A stretch of DNA of 14,679 nucleotides, from the NCBI GenBank assembly GCA_946185305.1, contig CAMHJE010000054.1, positions 1 to 14,679 on the forward strand, in the 5' to 3' direction. The translations under genes were made by a program, and so were the position numbers. Under the pieces are notes generated by a model, which did no database searches, was not told where the DNA came from, and worked only from the letters and a program-made list of their open reading frames with translations. Positions 7,021 to 14,541 of this stretch are shown in pieces; position 1 is the stretch's first letter; each line of letters begins with the position of its first letter. The stretch is from UBA3792 sp946185305. Its GTDB lineage: Bacteria > Bacillota > Clostridia > Christensenellales > CAG-138.

Positions 7021-8136
7021 ATGGAATTTGTACGCGGCACCAACTTTGGCAACTGGCTCGTGTTGGAAAAATGGATGAAGCCCGATCTGTTCAAGGCTTC
7101 GGGCACCGAGGACGAAACGTGGCTCTGCCGTAAGGAAGCCCCCGAAACGGTCAAGGCGCGCCTTACCGAGCATCGCAATACCTACATCACCGAGGACGAC
7201 TTTGCCTACGTCGCATCGCTCGGATTGAATACGGTTCGACTGCCCGTGCCGTACTTCGTGTTCGGCGACCGGCCGCCGTTTGTCGGCTGTATCGAGTATG
7301 TCGATAAGGCGTTCGATTGGGCGGAAAAGTACGGGCTGAAGCTGCTGCTTGACCTGCACACCGTGCCGCACAGCCAGAACGGCTATGACAACGGCGGCAT
7401 TACGGGCGTGTGCAAATGGTGCAAGTATCCCGACGAGGTCGAGTTTGCGCTGACGGTGCTGGAGCGCCTTGCCGAGCGTTACGGCAAGCGCGAAGGCTTA
7501 TACGGCATTGAAGTGTTGAACGAGCCGATCAGCTGGATCGTTTATATCACCGCACCGTCCACCGGCAAGGCCGAGGACAAGGAGGAGGCGAAGGGCTCCG
7601 GCTATGTGCCGCTGCCGTTCCTGCGCGATTTCTATACCAAGGCGTATGCGCGCATCCGTAAGCACATGGGCACGGACAAGACGGTCGTATTCCACGACGG
7701 CTTCCGTATCACGGCATGGAACAAGTTCTTCCGCGAATCGAAGTTTGAAAACGTGGCGCTCGATACGCATATCTACATCTTTGCAATGGAGAACTTCGTG
7801 CCGATCCGCAAGCCGTGGGTCTACAAGATCTATCTGAACGCGTGCATGGCGACGGTCAGAAAGGCGCAAAAGGACGTTCCGGTGATCGTCGGCGAATGGT
7901 GTATTTCGAACCGCTATGCGATCTCGGGCGAGACGGCGGAAATCCGTAAAGCGCGGTTCAACGAAATCGCAAAGATGCAGCTTTCAGCATGGAAGGAAAC
8001 GGCGGGCTGGTTCTACTGGAACTATCAGCTTCTTAGGGATCGGGACAAGCCGACCGACGAGCTTTGGAAGGAGAGCTGGGACCTGTTCCGCGCGGTGCGC
8101 AACGGGTGGCTTGAGCCGGAGGAATTGACGAAGTAA
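7021..8136 (+). CDS. Cytoplasmic glycoside hydrolase family 5 enzyme (exo-beta-glucanase/beta-glucosidase-like)
   Basis: This 371-residue protein is a single GH5-type (clan A) TIM barrel. The start, RGTNFGNWLVLEKWMKPDLF (residues 5-24), resembles the opening of exo-beta-1,3-glucanases of the EXG1 type. The acid/base is E168 in the LNEP motif and the nucleophile is E292 in VGEW, both at the expected barrel positions, with HTVPHSQNG and the aromatic FYWNYQ near the end also typical. There is no signal peptide, so it should act in the cytoplasm on imported oligosaccharides or glycosides. ATG 7021 follows AGGAGGG at 7006-7012 with 8-nt spacing. It is first in an operon with the sugar symporter (10-nt gap) and the GH30 enzyme. 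The subfamily and the linkage cut are not certain; beta-1,3-glucan fragments or a beta-glucoside of another aglycone are reasonable substrates. Confidence 0.88.
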   Translation: MEFVRGTNFGNWLVLEKWMKPDLFKASGTEDETWLCRKEAPETVKARLTEHRNTYITEDDFAYVASLGLNTVRLPVPYFVFGDRPPFVGCIEYVDKAFDWAEKYGLKLLLDLHTVPHSQNGYDNGGITGVCKWCKYPDEVEFALTVLERLAERYGKREGLYGIEVLNEPISWIVYITAPSTGKAEDKEEAKGSGYVPLPFLRDFYTKAYARIRKHMGTDKTVVFHDGFRITAWNKFFRESKFENVALDTHIYIFAMENFVPIRKPWVYKIYLNACMATVRKAQKDVPVIVGEWCISNRYAISGETAEIRKARFNEIAKMQLSAWKETAGWFYWNYQLLRDRDKPTDELWKESWDLFRAVRNGWLEPEELTK

Positions 8137-8146
8137 GAAGGCCTGT

Positions 8147-9598
8147 ATGAAAAACGGATTTTGGAGTTTGCCGATCTTAAATTCCCGCACGGACAAGAAG
8201 AACGTGAACCTGTGGGAAATGGCGTTCGGCTACTTTCTCGGCCCGCTGTTCGTCCTGTCGATGAACTGCGTCGTTTCGACATATTATCTCACCTTCTACC
8301 GCACCTATGACGACATCGTATCGCAGGGTACGTTCCTCGTCCTGCTGCCGCTGATTTCGGTCATTCCGATGGCGTTGGCCAACATCCTTGTCGGCATCGT
8401 CCTCGGCAAGCTGAAAACGAAACAGGGCAAGGCGCGTCCCTTGATCCTGATCGGCGGCCCGCTGCTGCTGCTTTCGGGCATCGTGATGTTCATTATCCCG
8501 TATCTGTCGATCGGATTCCGTATGGTGTGGATGGCCGTCACCTACAACCTGTTCGCCGCGCTTGCCAACCCGATCTACTCGAACGCGCACTACCTGATGG
8601 TGTCGCTTTCGACGCGCGACCTCGATCAGCGCGGTAAGCTGTCCGTCGTGTCGAACATCCCGGCGGTCGCGGGAAACGGTCTTGTGTCGAGCATCCTCAT
8701 GCCGTCGATTTTAGGCTGGATTCGCTCGGCGGCGACCAATGACGTCGTGCAGAACCGTTGGCAGCTTGTCATGGGAATCTTTGCGGTCGTTGCGTTTGTC
8801 GGCTGCGTGATCGAATATATGTTCACGCGCGAGCGCATCACCGAGGAGGACATTTCGGAGGACGCCGCGGCGCCTGTGGGCGAGGTCGTCCCGACGGGCA
8901 AGCAGCTCAAGGCTGCGATGGGGGATAGGTTCTGGTGGATCATTATGATCTTCTATTTCCTCTATCAGGCGGGCGTTATGTTCAAGGGCGGCTATGTGTT
9001 CAACATTTTCTGCAACGATTTCTTCACCGACGGAATCACCCTGTTCGGCATCCATATCGACCCGAACAACATCCAGGCGGTGCTGGCGCTGCTGTCCGGC
9101 GTGCCGCTGGCGGCGGGCATGCTGTTTGCGTGGCCGATCGCAAACAAGATCGGCAAGCGGAACTTTGTGATCGTCGGCTGCGTGCTGTCGATCATCGGCA
9201 GCATCGTGTGCCTCATCAACCCCGCAAATTTCGTGATCGTGCTGATCGGTCAGACGATCAAGGGCTTTTCCTCGATCCCCGGCGCGTATATCATGATGGC
9301 GCTGTTTGCGGACGTATTGGACCACCTCGAAGCCAAATGCGGCTTCCGCGTGGACGGTATCTCTATGTCGGTGTACAGCACAATTCTGACCGTGGTAAAC
9401 GGACTTGCGGTCGCGTTCTTCAACCTGTTCTATGACGGCGGCGTGTTCAGCCACGAAGCCGTCGCAAGCTTCTTTTTCCTCGGCTTTGAGATCATCGCAC
9501 ACGGCGTCCTGATCGTCGTGCTGCTGTTCCTCACGGTCGAAAAGAACATCAAAGCGGAGCAGGCCCTGATTGCGGAAAGGAAGGCGAACAAAGCGTGA
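8147..9598 (+). CDS. GPH-family (MelB-like) sugar:cation symporter
   Basis: This 483-residue protein has the length and roughly twelve hydrophobic helices of the glycoside-pentoside-hexuronide:cation symporter family (MFS_2 type), which moves sugars or glycosides inward with Na+ or H+. Family-like features are the N-terminal WEMAFGYFLGPLF helix, the KTKQGKARPLIL loop after helix 2-3, the NPIYSNAHYLMVSLSTRD segment with its acidic/basic pair (TRDLDQRGK), and a charged central loop near residues 225-255 (RERITEEDISED) between the two six-helix halves. It begins 10 nt after the GH5 stop, with only a weak GAAGG ribosome binding site at 8137-8141, which suggests partial translational coupling. Its stop overlaps the start of the GH30 gene. 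Its place between two cytoplasmic glycosidases implies that it imports their substrate. The exact sugar cannot be assigned. Confidence 0.9.
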   Translation: MKNGFWSLPILNSRTDKKNVNLWEMAFGYFLGPLFVLSMNCVVSTYYLTFYRTYDDIVSQGTFLVLLPLISVIPMALANILVGIVLGKLKTKQGKARPLILIGGPLLLLSGIVMFIIPYLSIGFRMVWMAVTYNLFAALANPIYSNAHYLMVSLSTRDLDQRGKLSVVSNIPAVAGNGLVSSILMPSILGWIRSAATNDVVQNRWQLVMGIFAVVAFVGCVIEYMFTRERITEEDISEDAAAPVGEVVPTGKQLKAAMGDRFWWIIMIFYFLYQAGVMFKGGYVFNIFCNDFFTDGITLFGIHIDPNNIQAVLALLSGVPLAAGMLFAWPIANKIGKRNFVIVGCVLSIIGSIVCLINPANFVIVLIGQTIKGFSSIPGAYIMMALFADVLDHLEAKCGFRVDGISMSVYSTILTVVNGLAVAFFNLFYDGGVFSHEAVASFFFLGFEIIAHGVLIVVLLFLTVEKNIKAEQALIAERKANKA

Positions 9599-10863
9599 AA
9601 GCATTCACTCTCCATCCCGGCGAAACGGAAAACAAGGTCGTGAACCTGTATCCCGAATGTACCGACCAGACCTTTTCAGGCTTCGGCGGCGCAGTCACGG
9701 AGGCCGCGGCCTATACCTATTCGCTGATGAGCAACGAGCAGAAGCGGGAAATGCTGACGGCCTACTTTGCGCCGGATCGGATGCGTTATCAATTCGTCCG
9801 CGTGCCGGTGGACAGCTGCGATTTCTCCCTGGGGCAGTACTGCGGCTATACCGAAAGCGGCGCGCCGGATTTTTCACATTTGGAAAAGTGGATCCTGCCG
9901 ATGCTGCGCGATATCGAAGCGGTCGCAAACCGCAAGGTGCCGATCATGCTTTCCCCGTGGTCGCCGCCTGCGTTTATGAAAACGAACGGCCTGCGGGAGC
10001 AGGGCGGCAAGCTGAAGCCGGAATATTGCGCCGCGTGGGCGGATTACCTTTGCCGCTATGCCAAGGCCTACCGCGATCTCGGCTTTGTCGTGACTCGCAT
10101 GAGCCTGCAAAACGAGCCGAAGGCCGTGCAGACGTGGGACAGCTGCATCTTCACGGCGGCGGAGGAAAAAGCGTTTTTGCGCGACTTCATGCACCCCGCC
10201 ATGCAGCGATACGGCATCGACGATATCGAAATCTATCTGTGGGATCACAACAAGGAGCGCGTCTATGAATGGATGCGCGATATCATCGACGAAAAGACCT
10301 CTCCGATGATCGCGGGCGCGTGCTTCCATTGGTATTCCGGCGACCATTTCGAGGCGCTCGACCTTTGCCGCAGACGGTTCCCGGACAAGAAACTCATGCT
10401 GTCGGAAAGCTGCATCGAATACCGGTTCTATGACAAGGACGATTCCGTCGGCGCGGCGCAAAAGCTGTCGCACGAAATGATCGGCGATCTGAACCACGGC
10501 ATCGAAACGTTCTGCGACTGGAACCTGCTGCTCGACGAGACCGGCGGCCCGAACTATGTCCATAACTTCTGCCTTGCGCCGTTTATGTACGACCGAGCTG
10601 CCAAGCAGCTCAATCCGACGCTGCTCCAAACCTATTACGAAACATTCGCGTCGGCGGTCGTGCCGGGCGCGGTGCGGATCGAAACCACGCGCTTTGCCGA
10701 TTGCATCGACGCTACCGCGTGGAAGCAGCCGGACGGCGCCGTCGTTCTGCTGCTGTTGAACCGCACGAAGGAGGAACAGTCCGTCGTCGTGCGCATCAAC
10801 GACGACGAAGCCGAAGCCGCGCTCGCCCCGTTCGCGCTCGAAGCCTTCCGGATCGAGAGATAA
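9595..10863 (+). CDS. Cytoplasmic glycoside hydrolase family 30 enzyme
   Basis: This 422-residue protein matches GH30 from end to end. Features are TFSGFGGAVTEA near residue 22, SPWSPPAFMKTNG at about 120-132, the acid/base E174 in LQNEP, the HWYSGDHFEAL segment after strand 6, and the nucleophile E271 in LSES. A small beta-sandwich tail follows from about residue 350. Family members include glucosylceramidases, beta-1,6-glucanases and xylanases; a beta-glucosidase or beta-1,6-glucanase activity fits this locus best, by inference. There is no signal peptide, unlike many GH30 enzymes, so it should work in the cytoplasm. Translation starts with GTG at 9595, which overlaps the TGA of the symporter gene (GTGA); AGGAAGG lies at 9578-9584, 10 nt upstream. 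The overlap implies translational coupling. Confidence 0.9.
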   Translation: MKAFTLHPGETENKVVNLYPECTDQTFSGFGGAVTEAAAYTYSLMSNEQKREMLTAYFAPDRMRYQFVRVPVDSCDFSLGQYCGYTESGAPDFSHLEKWILPMLRDIEAVANRKVPIMLSPWSPPAFMKTNGLREQGGKLKPEYCAAWADYLCRYAKAYRDLGFVVTRMSLQNEPKAVQTWDSCIFTAAEEKAFLRDFMHPAMQRYGIDDIEIYLWDHNKERVYEWMRDIIDEKTSPMIAGACFHWYSGDHFEALDLCRRRFPDKKLMLSESCIEYRFYDKDDSVGAAQKLSHEMIGDLNHGIETFCDWNLLLDETGGPNYVHNFCLAPFMYDRAAKQLNPTLLQTYYETFASAVVPGAVRIETTRFADCIDATAWKQPDGAVVLLLLNRTKEEQSVVVRINDDEAEAALAPFALEAFRIER

Positions 10864-10869
10864 AACTGC

Positions 10870-10906
10870 AAAAAGCAAGTGCCGCAGGAACCCCCGCGGC
10901 ACTTTT
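10870..10906. terminator. Bidirectional intrinsic terminator between convergent GH30 and DUF6273-like genes
   Basis: AAGTGCCGC (10877-10885) and GCGGCACTT (10896-10904) form a perfect 9-bp stem with a 10-nt loop. Read on the plus strand, the stem ends in a run of four T (10903-10906). Read on the minus strand, it is followed by GC and then five T (10874-10870). It sits 13 nt after the GH30 stop and 18 nt beyond the convergent gene's stop, so it serves both. Confidence 0.85.
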
Positions 10907-10922
10907 GCGTATTGGATTCTGT

Positions 10923-11951
10923 TTACTGCGCCCGACCTTTGGCCCTGCGGCGCTTTACGCCGCGCACGATCAGGAACACGACCAAGGCGACAAGCAGCAG
11001 CAAAACGGCGAGCACAACGATCACGATGATGAGGAAGGATCGACCGAGATCCATGACCTCGCCGATGACGGGCAGCGTCGTATCATAGACGCGGTCGTTC
11101 GCTTCGCCGCGCACCGAGACGCGCCAGACGGTGACGCCGTTTTCCTCGGAGAGCTTTTCGACGCCCGTGATCGCCGCCGCATCCAGATTGCAGGCGGGGC
11201 GGGCGTAGGTCGTCATTTCGAACATGCTCTTGGCATTCACGGGATAATCCATGACCGCGCCGAACGGGAACACAAACCCCACGTCAAGCGGGAACGTCGG
11301 AATGTGCGGCGAGCGGAGCCAATAGCCCGCGTCGGTTCCGCGATACTGCGCCACGCGCGCTTTGTTTTCCGTAAAGCCGTAGGCCTCGCTTGTCAGCTCC
11401 GCTACCGACGGAATAAACAGCCGATCCCCTTGCAAAATGTTTTCGGCGGGGTCGAAATCGACCGTGCCGTTGGCCGCGCCGGGCAACGGAATCGAAAAGC
11501 CCGGAATCACAATCGCATCGTCGGATGCAACGGTCGGCAGCAGCGCGCCTTGCTCGGCCTCGGTAAAGTGTGCCGAAAGGAACGCCTCGCACCAGCTTTG
11601 GATATCGCTGCCTTGGTAGTCGGTTGCGCCGGGGTGCGCCGCGGCAAACGTTTCGCCGCGATCCGAAAACGATACCGTCACATCCCCGATATCCCGAAAC
11701 AGCAGCACATTCCCGTCCTCGCCGCCGATCAGGTTCAGCGAAAGCAGGAACATTCCGTCCGCGCCGGTGTTCGTGTGCGCGGCGTCCAATACAAGCCACT
11801 TGCCGTCAAACCCGCATTTCTCGTCCGGCGTGCCGAAGCAGATCACGTCGCCCGCCTTGATTTCGTCTACATCGTCCGCATACACCGGCAGCGCCGCCAG
11901 CAGCAGGACAGCCGCCAGCAGCCACGCGGCGATTCGTTTGCAGCTCTTCAT
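10923..11951 (-). CDS. Exported DUF6273-like protein with C-terminal membrane anchor
   Basis: This 342-residue protein has a signal peptide (residues 1-25, MKSCKR then a long hydrophobic core ending in VYA-DD). An extracellular domain follows, and one hydrophobic helix at about 303-329 ends in a strongly basic tail (KRRRAKGR). The central part contains YWLRSP at 210-215, preceded by LFIPSVAELTSEAYGF and followed by a Pro/Phe-rich segment. This is the arrangement of the DUF6273 family common in gut Clostridia, whose function is unknown. ATG 11951 has GGAGG at 11965-11961 with 9-nt spacing. No convincing -35/-10 pair was found in the short gap upstream; TAGGAT on the minus strand near 11990 is a weak -10 candidate. 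The gene is separated from the VanW gene by a clear terminator, so it should be transcribed alone. Confidence 0.75.
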   Translation of the reverse strand: MKSCKRIAAWLLAAVLLLAALPVYADDVDEIKAGDVICFGTPDEKCGFDGKWLVLDAAHTNTGADGMFLLSLNLIGGEDGNVLLFRDIGDVTVSFSDRGETFAAAHPGATDYQGSDIQSWCEAFLSAHFTEAEQGALLPTVASDDAIVIPGFSIPLPGAANGTVDFDPAENILQGDRLFIPSVAELTSEAYGFTENKARVAQYRGTDAGYWLRSPHIPTFPLDVGFVFPFGAVMDYPVNAKSMFEMTTYARPACNLDAAAITGVEKLSEENGVTVWRVSVRGEANDRVYDTTLPVIGEVMDLGRSFLIIVIVVLAVLLLLVALVVFLIVRGVKRRRAKGRAQ

Positions 11952-12032
11952 TTTTCCAAACCTCCGTTTTCGATACGTTCATCCTACCGCAAAACCATGA
12001 ACCGAAAAGAAACTGCACCGTATCTTTTTCGT

Positions 12033-12066
12033 AAAAAAGATTCTCCCGCTAAATCGTGGGAGAATC
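12033..12066 (-). terminator. Rho-independent terminator of the VanW-family gene
   Basis: On the minus strand, GATTCTCCC (12066-12058) pairs with GGGAGAATC (12047-12039) around a 10-nt loop, followed directly by six T (12038-12033). The stem starts 20 nt after the stop codon of the VanW-family gene. Confidence 0.92.
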
Positions 12067-12086
12067 CAAAGCATGTTTGTCATGGT

Positions 12087-13808
12087 TTACGGCTCAAGCA
12101 CCGGGTCGGCCTTCGTGCCGATGCGGATCTGCTTGGTGATCGCTTCGTAGGTCGTCGATTCCTCATAGACCGTGCGGACGAACTTTTTATCCTTGTATTC
12201 GTCAATGTAGGTCATCACGATATACCCCTCGGCGCCCTTGCGCTCGATGATCGGCGCGTCGCTCACATACATCGTCTTGTCCTTGATGTATTCCTCGGTG
12301 ATCGGCAGCACCTCGATGATCTCGCTGCGCTGCTTATAGGTCACGCCGCTGTCAAACGCCGTGCCGTAGACCTCCACGTGGATATCCTTCTTGCGCGACG
12401 AGCCGGAGTTGCGCGTGATGTAGCAGAAGACGTACAGCGTATCCTTCGTGTTGTTCTGGAACTTAAAGTCGATATGCCCGTCGTCCACGGTCGCGTCCCA
12501 GCCCTTGTCCACGTAATCGACCATCATCGTGTGCGCGCGGCGCGAAACGATCTTGATGTTCGCCAGCAGCAGCGCATTGTACATCGTCGTGGACAGCTGA
12601 CACACGCCGCCGCCCGCTTCGGGCCGGTGCGAGCTCTTATAGATCGCGTTTGCAAGCGCCCAGCCGTTCTTTTCGGTACGCTTGCCGGTCGTGTTGTTGT
12701 AGCTGAACGTTTTGCCGGGTTCAAGCCGGATCACGTTCATCAGACCGACGGCCTTGGAAATATTGATGTCGCGGTTCTGCCGGTTCAACACCAGATCCTC
12801 GTCGGTGCTCGATGTGCCGGTGAAGTAATACGTGGTCGAAAACTCGGACAGCTTCGTCGTCTTTTTCTTCCAGTCCGCAGCGGTCACGGCGGGGGCGGAG
12901 ATCGTCACCTCCGGCCGGATCTCGGCGGTATAGCGCCCGGCGTTCAGCGCCTCCTCGACCTGCCGCAGCACGTCCTCGGTATCGACCGCCATGCCGTTGA
13001 CGCCCTCCGTATACTTGAAGTACGGCTGATAGTATGTCTCACCGCTCGACTTGATCACGTTTTCCTTGAACGCGATATCGCAGGTCGCGTTCACCGCATG
13101 GTTCGGCAGCTGTTCATTCAGCTCGGTCAGCGCTTCCTTCAAAAGCGCGTCGTCGTAGGTCAGCGGAACGGCAAGGGAGGCACGGCCCTGCGCCTCGGCG
13201 GCTTCGATGAGGCGATCCTCTAAAGCAGCTTCGTCGTAGGTCATGCCGAGCTTATCGGCGGTCAGCAGCATCGAATATTGATCGTAGGCCACCGTGATCC
13301 CGACCGACTGCATCTGCGTCTCAATCCCGGCCTTTACCGCATCCCGCGCGGCGGCAACGGTCAGCCCGCGCACGGGGACGCCGTTGATATCGGCGTTCGC
13401 CGCGATCACGGACGCGTCGGTGATCGGCTCCGGCGTCGGGGCGGGGGTCTCGCTTGCACCCGGCAGGATGGCGTGCCCGTTATCGCAGGAGGAGCAGCCG
13501 CGCACCGCGGTCACGATCAGCACGGATACGCCCAAAACGATCACCGCGAACGCAAGAAACAGCACCGCAAGCGTCAGGATGCGGCGTTGTTGCTTTTGTT
13601 TTTTTGTCAGCCGATGCGACTTGCCGGCGGTCCTGTGCGCGGCGGTCGTTCGCGTGGCCGTGCCGGAACCGGTGTGGGCGGTCTTTGCGCTGCCCGTGCG
13701 CCTGACCGTGCTCCTTGCAGCGGCCTTTGCGGATCCCTTTGCGGCGGTCGAACGGCTCGCGGACGCAGTCCCTTGGGCTTTGCGTTCGGGTTTCGTTTCG
13801 TTTGCCAT
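12087..13808 (-). CDS. VanW/YoaR-family membrane-anchored protein with a basic cytoplasmic tail
   Basis: This 573-residue protein starts with a 76-residue cytoplasmic segment rich in Ala, Thr, Ser, Lys, Arg and His. One membrane helix lies at 77-101, and the rest is outside the cell. The first extracellular part (about 120-330) resembles the paired putative peptidoglycan-binding modules of YoaR-type proteins. The VanW domain follows (about 335-510), recognisable by LEPGKTFSYNNTTGKRT, the GGGVCQLSTTMYN motif with C403, and DYVDKGWDATVDD. A short beta-rich end resembles a G5-type region. VanW was first seen in vancomycin-resistance clusters, but most homologues are general envelope proteins of unknown biochemical role; there is no vanA- or vanB-type gene nearby, so resistance should not be inferred. 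I chose ATG 13808; the upstream in-frame ATG at 13877 lies outside the promoter-defined transcript. Confidence 0.85.
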   Translation of the reverse strand: MANETKPERKAQGTASASRSTAAKGSAKAAARSTVRRTGSAKTAHTGSGTATRTTAAHRTAGKSHRLTKKQKQQRRILTLAVLFLAFAVIVLGVSVLIVTAVRGCSSCDNGHAILPGASETPAPTPEPITDASVIAANADINGVPVRGLTVAAARDAVKAGIETQMQSVGITVAYDQYSMLLTADKLGMTYDEAALEDRLIEAAEAQGRASLAVPLTYDDALLKEALTELNEQLPNHAVNATCDIAFKENVIKSSGETYYQPYFKYTEGVNGMAVDTEDVLRQVEEALNAGRYTAEIRPEVTISAPAVTAADWKKKTTKLSEFSTTYYFTGTSSTDEDLVLNRQNRDINISKAVGLMNVIRLEPGKTFSYNNTTGKRTEKNGWALANAIYKSSHRPEAGGGVCQLSTTMYNALLLANIKIVSRRAHTMMVDYVDKGWDATVDDGHIDFKFQNNTKDTLYVFCYITRNSGSSRKKDIHVEVYGTAFDSGVTYKQRSEIIEVLPITEEYIKDKTMYVSDAPIIERKGAEGYIVMTYIDEYKDKKFVRTVYEESTTYEAITKQIRIGTKADPVLEP

Positions 13809-13814
13809 GCGCCT

Positions 13815-13843
13815 ATTATAGCAAATCCTTTTCGGAACGGCAA
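13815..13843 (-). promoter_or_regulatory. Promoter of the VanW-family gene, positioned for a leaderless transcript
   Basis: On the minus strand, TTGCCG (13843-13838) and a consensus TATAAT (13820-13815) are separated by exactly 17 nt. Only six bases lie between the -10 box and the ATG at 13808, so the expected start of transcription falls on or within a base or two of the start codon. No Shine-Dalgarno sequence could fit in such a transcript. Confidence 0.7.
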
Positions 13844-13948
13844 CCGTATAATGGGTCGATTTCACAAGATTTTGCAATTCAGTTACACGCGTTTTGCAAG
13901 CCGTTCCGGATCGCGCCGTCCCGCAGCCGCGCCCGGCGGGGGAAACGC

Positions 13949-13977
13949 TTTACTTTCCGCGCCCGGCATGGTACAAT
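13949..13977 (+). promoter_or_regulatory. Promoter of trmL
   Basis: TTTACT (13949-13954) and TACAAT (13972-13977) are separated by 17 nt, each matching the sigma-A consensus at four or five positions. A short leader and GGAGG at 13989-13993 lead to the ATG at 14004. Confidence 0.7.
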
Positions 13978-14003
13978 AGTCCGGAATCGGAGGAAAACAC
14001 ACT

Positions 14004-14465
14004 ATGTTTCATATCGTCTTGGTGGAGCCGGAAATTCCGAGCAACACCGGCAACATCTCGCGCACCTGCGCGATCACGAACACCGCGCTGCACCTTGTCC
14101 GCCCGCTCGGCTTCTCGACCGACGACAAGGCGTTAAAGCGCGCCGGGCTCGACTATTGGCAGTATCTCACGCTGTATTATCACGACAGCATCGAGGAGGT
14201 CTGGGCGCAGTTCCCGAATGCCCGGTTCTTCTATTGCTCGACGCACGCGCACCACCGCTATGACGAGGTGCAGTTCCGGGACGGCGACTTTTTAGTGTTC
14301 GGCAAGGAGACGGCGGGGCTGCCAAAGGCGCTTTTAGCCGCGCATGACGATGCCGCGATCCGTATTCCGATGGGAGACGGACAGCGTTCCTTGAACCTTT
14401 CCAACAGCGCGGCCATCGTTTTATATGAAGCATTGCGTCAAAATTCGTTTTTTGGCATGAAATAA
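14004..14465 (+). CDS. trmL: tRNA (cytidine(34)-2'-O)-methyltransferase TrmL
   Basis: This 153-residue protein has the full length and motifs of TrmL (YibK/CspR), a SPOUT-class enzyme. TrmL uses S-adenosylmethionine to methylate the 2'-OH of the wobble nucleotide of certain leucine tRNAs. The sequence shows the N-terminal VLVEPEIPSNTGNISRTC (motif 1, residues 5-22), the knot-forming FGKETAGLP (motif 2, about 98-106), and IRIPM plus SLNLSNSAA (motif 3, about 120-140). All parts of the cofactor-binding trefoil knot are therefore present. It has its own promoter and GGAGG with 10-nt spacing. The neighbouring L28 gene has a separate promoter, but no terminator lies between them, so some readthrough is likely. 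Confidence 0.95.
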   Translation: MFHIVLVEPEIPSNTGNISRTCAITNTALHLVRPLGFSTDDKALKRAGLDYWQYLTLYYHDSIEEVWAQFPNARFFYCSTHAHHRYDEVQFRDGDFLVFGKETAGLPKALLAAHDDAAIRIPMGDGQRSLNLSNSAAIVLYEALRQNSFFGMK

Positions 14466-14477
14466 TGAAAAAAACAC

Positions 14478-14506
14478 TTGCAATGTCCCGCACTCTGTGG
14501 TAATAT
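14478..14506 (+). promoter_or_regulatory. Promoter of rpmB with a 9-nt direct repeat
   Basis: TTGCAA (14478-14483) and TAATAT (14501-14506) are separated by exactly 17 nt. The sequence TTGCAATGT occurs over the -35 box (14478-14486) and again just after the -10 box (14506-14514), 28 nt apart. The repeat could be chance or a regulator site. Confidence 0.65.
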
Positions 14507-14541
14507 TGCAATGTTCGAGTTTTAGCAAGGAGGTGGACTGA

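Noticed and set aside
5818..7371. 517-codon and similar minus-strand frames over the repeat protein
   Set aside because: These are antisense shadows. Their apparent internal repetition only mirrors the tandem repeats of the plus-strand gene.
10701..13223. 840-codon open frame on the plus strand across the end of GH30, the DUF6273-like gene and the VanW gene
   Set aside because: It crosses three recognised genes and two terminators, and its product is Arg/His-rich with no domain. It is a composition artefact.
12087..13808. VanW gene as a vancomycin-resistance marker
   Set aside because: No ligase, dehydrogenase, dipeptidase or two-component genes of a van cluster are nearby, and VanW/YoaR-type proteins are widespread in susceptible Clostridia.
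13847..13852. Plus-strand TATAAT upstream of trmL as a second promoter
   Set aside because: No acceptable -35 box lies 16-18 nt upstream, and a better promoter is found at 13949-13977.
12087..13877. Upstream start giving a 596-residue VanW protein
   Set aside because: The extra 23 residues are not typical of the protein, and the ATG at 13877 lies upstream of the strong promoter whose -10 box ends 6 nt before the chosen ATG.
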